A DNA stretch of 64,000 nt from Bacillus yapensis (GTDB taxonomy: Bacteria > Bacillota > Bacilli > Bacillales > Cytobacillaceae), in contig NZ_SUND01000011.1 of the NCBI RefSeq assembly GCF_005280205.1, positions 102,631 through 166,630 of the forward strand, written 5' to 3'. Of the stretch, positions 62,269-64,000 are shown piece after piece (position 1 is the stretch's first letter; every line of letters begins with the position of its first letter). Made by a program: the position numbers and the translations under genes. The notes beneath the pieces were generated by a model, which saw nothing but the letters and a program-made list of their open reading frames with translations, did not search any database and was not told where the DNA came from.

Positions 62269-63465
62269 TGGAGTATAATCCACATTTTTCGTATAACTAT
62301 TACCGGCATTCCAAATCAAGAATTCCTTAACGCCTTGATCATTTAACGCTTTGATTTGTTCTTCTACTTCTTGTTTTCCATACTGTTTATAATTTCCTTC
62401 CCCTAACCATGAAGCTGTAAAATCTTGCAGCCATGGCCTAGAGATTGGGGGATTTTCTAATTTAGAAAGAATACTTTTTTCCACCTTGGTATACTCACTC
62501 ACTAGTCTATAAGGCTCTAAGTCTGGCTTGGCGATACCAAAATAAGACGTCCAATGACTTGGATAGATCATCGATGAAATAACATCTATCTGATTACTAA
62601 TTTTTGAGAAGTTTTGCCCAATCCCTGGTGCTTCTGAAAGGGTTGCGGTATAGCCAAATATGTCTACTGACACCTTTACATCGTAAGGTTTTAGCTGCTC
62701 TTTTGCATATGCAACAAAATCAGTTACTGCTTGAACACGTTTCTGCACATTCTCCATGTCTAATTGCTCGTAGTCACCCATCGAATAGCTCAATGACTTA
62801 TCCCTTGTTTCAAAGCCCTCTGGAAAGCGAACATAATCAAATTGGATTTCTTGAAATCCTAGCTTTGCCGCTTCTATCGCGATTCCGATATTATAATCCC
62901 AGACTTCCTTTAGAAATGGATTAACAAAGGATTCGCCTCTCCCGTTTTCCCAAACACTTGAGCCCTCTTTGAAGGATAATTCAGGCTTACTTTTAGCAAG
63001 AATAGAATCCTTAAACACAACAACTCGTGCTATCGGATAAACTTGTTTCTGCTCCAATGTCTTTATCATTTCAGCGGGATTTTTTATATAGGGTTTTCCT
63101 ATTTGTTTATATGGTGATGTCTCTTCTGGAACATAGGTTAAATTTCCCCAATCATCCTTCAAATCTATAACCATCGCATTCAAGTCAGTCTCGTCCATTA
63201 ATTTGACCAATTGAGCAAATTTTGCACCACCTGCTGAATGTCCGGTTACATAGACACCTCGTACTGCATCAGGATATTGAAAGGAGTAGCCACTTTCAAA
63301 CTTGAACCGTTTCATCTGCTCCGGTAACTCTCTTAAAAGAGATTCATGCTCACGCCCCGACATGACCCCTGATGTTTTGTATTCATGCTCTTTAGCAAAA
63401 ACGATGCTTGCCCCTGGATATGTTCCAACCATTAAAACAAGCACGACTAACACTCGGTACAACAT
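62266..63465 (-). CDS. Putative glycoside hydrolase (DUF4015 / GH13-like), secreted
   Basis: 399 aa from ATG 63465, which has AAGGGG 9 nt upstream; the open frame starts 39 bp earlier without a site. Signal peptide LYRVLVVLVLMVGTYPGASI ending near VFA. TIM-barrel with VRGVYVTGHSAGGAKFAQLV, MVIDLKDDWGNLTY, GFQEIQFDYVRFPEG (about residues 200-214) and SVDIFGYTA, the DUF4015 set. Such proteins are thought to act on cell-surface polysaccharide, but no substrate is established. Confidence 0.82.
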   Translation of the reverse strand: MLYRVLVVLVLMVGTYPGASIVFAKEHEYKTSGVMSGREHESLLRELPEQMKRFKFESGYSFQYPDAVRGVYVTGHSAGGAKFAQLVKLMDETDLNAMVIDLKDDWGNLTYVPEETSPYKQIGKPYIKNPAEMIKTLEQKQVYPIARVVVFKDSILAKSKPELSFKEGSSVWENGRGESFVNPFLKEVWDYNIGIAIEAAKLGFQEIQFDYVRFPEGFETRDKSLSYSMGDYEQLDMENVQKRVQAVTDFVAYAKEQLKPYDVKVSVDIFGYTATLSEAPGIGQNFSKISNQIDVISSMIYPSHWTSYFGIAKPDLEPYRLVSEYTKVEKSILSKLENPPISRPWLQDFTASWLGEGNYKQYGKQEVEEQIKALNDQGVKEFLIWNAGNSYTKNVDYTP

Positions 63466-63652
63466 TCCTTTTATCCCCTTTTCCCCTGCTGACTTCATTT
63501 TCAAAGTTAGGAAACTATATATCTAGTTATTATTTTATCGTTAAATTCGGGCATAAGCTATGACCCATTTTTTGAATCTAGTGAATTTTTAAGGAGGATA
63601 GTCATGATTTGTTCATGCATTTTTAGAAAATCGGTAAACATAGTCCATTTCA

Positions 63653-63883
63653 TTGACAGAATTCACCCAAACCAGCCGATAGTTGTCATTCATCTCCTGT
63701 TTGATTGACACAATTCACTCAATCTAGCTAATAGTTGTCATTCATTTCCTGTTTGATTGACACAATTCTCCCAATCTAGCTAATAGCTGTCATTCATCTC
63801 CTGTTTGATTGACACATTTCACTCAATCTAGCTAATAGTTGTCATTCATTACCTGTTTGATTGACACAATTCTCCCAATCTAG
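63653..63883. repeat. 52-bp tandem repeat array (four units plus a partial fifth)
   Basis: Units begin at 63653, 63705, 63757, 63809 and 63861, exactly 52 bp apart. Each starts TTGACA and carries CAATCTAGCTAATAG, TTGTCATTCAT and CCTGTTTGA. Units differ at a few positions and alternate CACTCA/CTCCCA. TGACA and TGTCA within each unit form short inverted repeats. The fifth unit is broken after CAATCTAG at the IS-like end. No coding sense. Confidence 0.9.
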
Positions 63884-64000
63884 GATTAAGTCCATATAAT
63901 TGTGTAAAAACAAAAAGAGTCAAATTAATTCCTTTTGGTCACAATGGTTATCAACGACGAAAAACATTGTGGAGGGAATTAATTATGACTCAGTTTCAGT
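63884..64000 (+). mobile_element. Left end of an IS256-like insertion sequence, cut by window
   Basis: Sequence departs from the tandem repeat at 63884 with GATTAAGTCCATATAATTG, which resembles terminal inverted repeats of Bacillus IS256-family elements as I recall them. About 100 bp later GGAGGG precedes an ATG opening MTQFQ, the start of many IS256-type transposases. The other end is outside the window, so family and target duplication cannot be checked. Confidence 0.55.
63984..64000 (+). CDS. Start of a probable IS256-type transposase (first 5 codons)
   Basis: ATG at 63984 with GGAGGG upstream; only MTQFQ is visible. Named from the start sequence and the IS-like end beside it. Confidence 0.45.

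Noticed and set aside
63653..63883. Possible CRISPR array
   Set aside because: The 52-bp units are contiguous without unique spacers, and no cas genes are seen; it is a simple tandem repeat.

Overview
The window is chromosomal DNA from a low-GC, endospore-forming member of the Bacillaceae. The evidence is the set of spore genes (spoVAC-spoVAD-spoVAE, spoVIF, a CotY/CotZ coat protein, CotO, a YjcZ-type peptide), SigK-type promoters, and a long block (about 32.4-62 kb) whose gene content and order match the yjbC-yjcH region of Bacillus subtilis in inverted orientation (spx, mecA, coiA, pepF, spxH, yjbI, yjbJ, yjbK, yjbL, relQ, ppnK, rluD-like, prpE, yjbQ, fabI, cotO, cotZ, yjcA, spoVIF, yjcD-yjcH). 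It is not B. subtilis itself: unrelated blocks are inserted and the eps operon is rearranged.

Layout. 1-6.5 kb (minus): the start of an eps-type exopolysaccharide/biofilm operon (epsA, epsB, EAR antiterminator RNA, a 45-aa ORF, epsC, gtaB, epsD, epsF...), driven by a SigA promoter whose spacer is filled by a SinR-type palindrome. 6.6-10 kb: a beta-propeller lipoprotein, a fragment of a Mn-catalase-like gene, a Gfo/Idh/MocA oxidoreductase and an amidase lipoprotein. 10.3-12.8 kb: a two-component system; the same TAAAGAT direct repeat lies upstream of both the regulator and the amidase. 13-16 kb: small accessory membrane proteins (CBO0543 pair, AmiS/UreI channel) with decayed gene fragments between them. 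16.1-21.1 kb: deoxyribonucleoside catabolism (pdp-deoC-cdd-nupC under DeoR and CcpA-type sites, separate deoR). 21.6-26.3 kb: a duplicated-module membrane protein, an M3 oligopeptidase and an autoregulated PadR pair. 26.5 kb: tRNA-Val(GAC). 27-32.2 kb: a c-di-AMP riboswitch before a Glt-type dicarboxylate/amino-acid symporter, then a TAXI-TRAP transporter. 32.4-62.3 kb: the yjc/yjb block, interleaved with the spore genes. 62.3-64 kb: a putative glycoside hydrolase, a 52-bp tandem repeat array and the left end of an IS256-like element that appears to have inserted into the array.

Most unusual signal: four copies of a two-hairpin repeat (38.2, 44.0, 45.0 and 45.3 kb) with a constant 39-40 nt between hairpins. 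Three copies sit just past the stop codons of minus-strand genes (an SDR gene, fabI and the yjbQ-type antiporter). The fourth occupies the fabI 5' leader, where it carries a short ORF that ends inside the fabI ribosome binding site, downstream of a near-perfect FapR operator. A second candidate is a structured RNA with its own terminator between spxH and pepF (54.0-54.2 kb).

All calls come from reading the sequence and from family knowledge; no database search or folding program was run. Starts were moved from the longest ORF where a ribosome binding site decided the matter.
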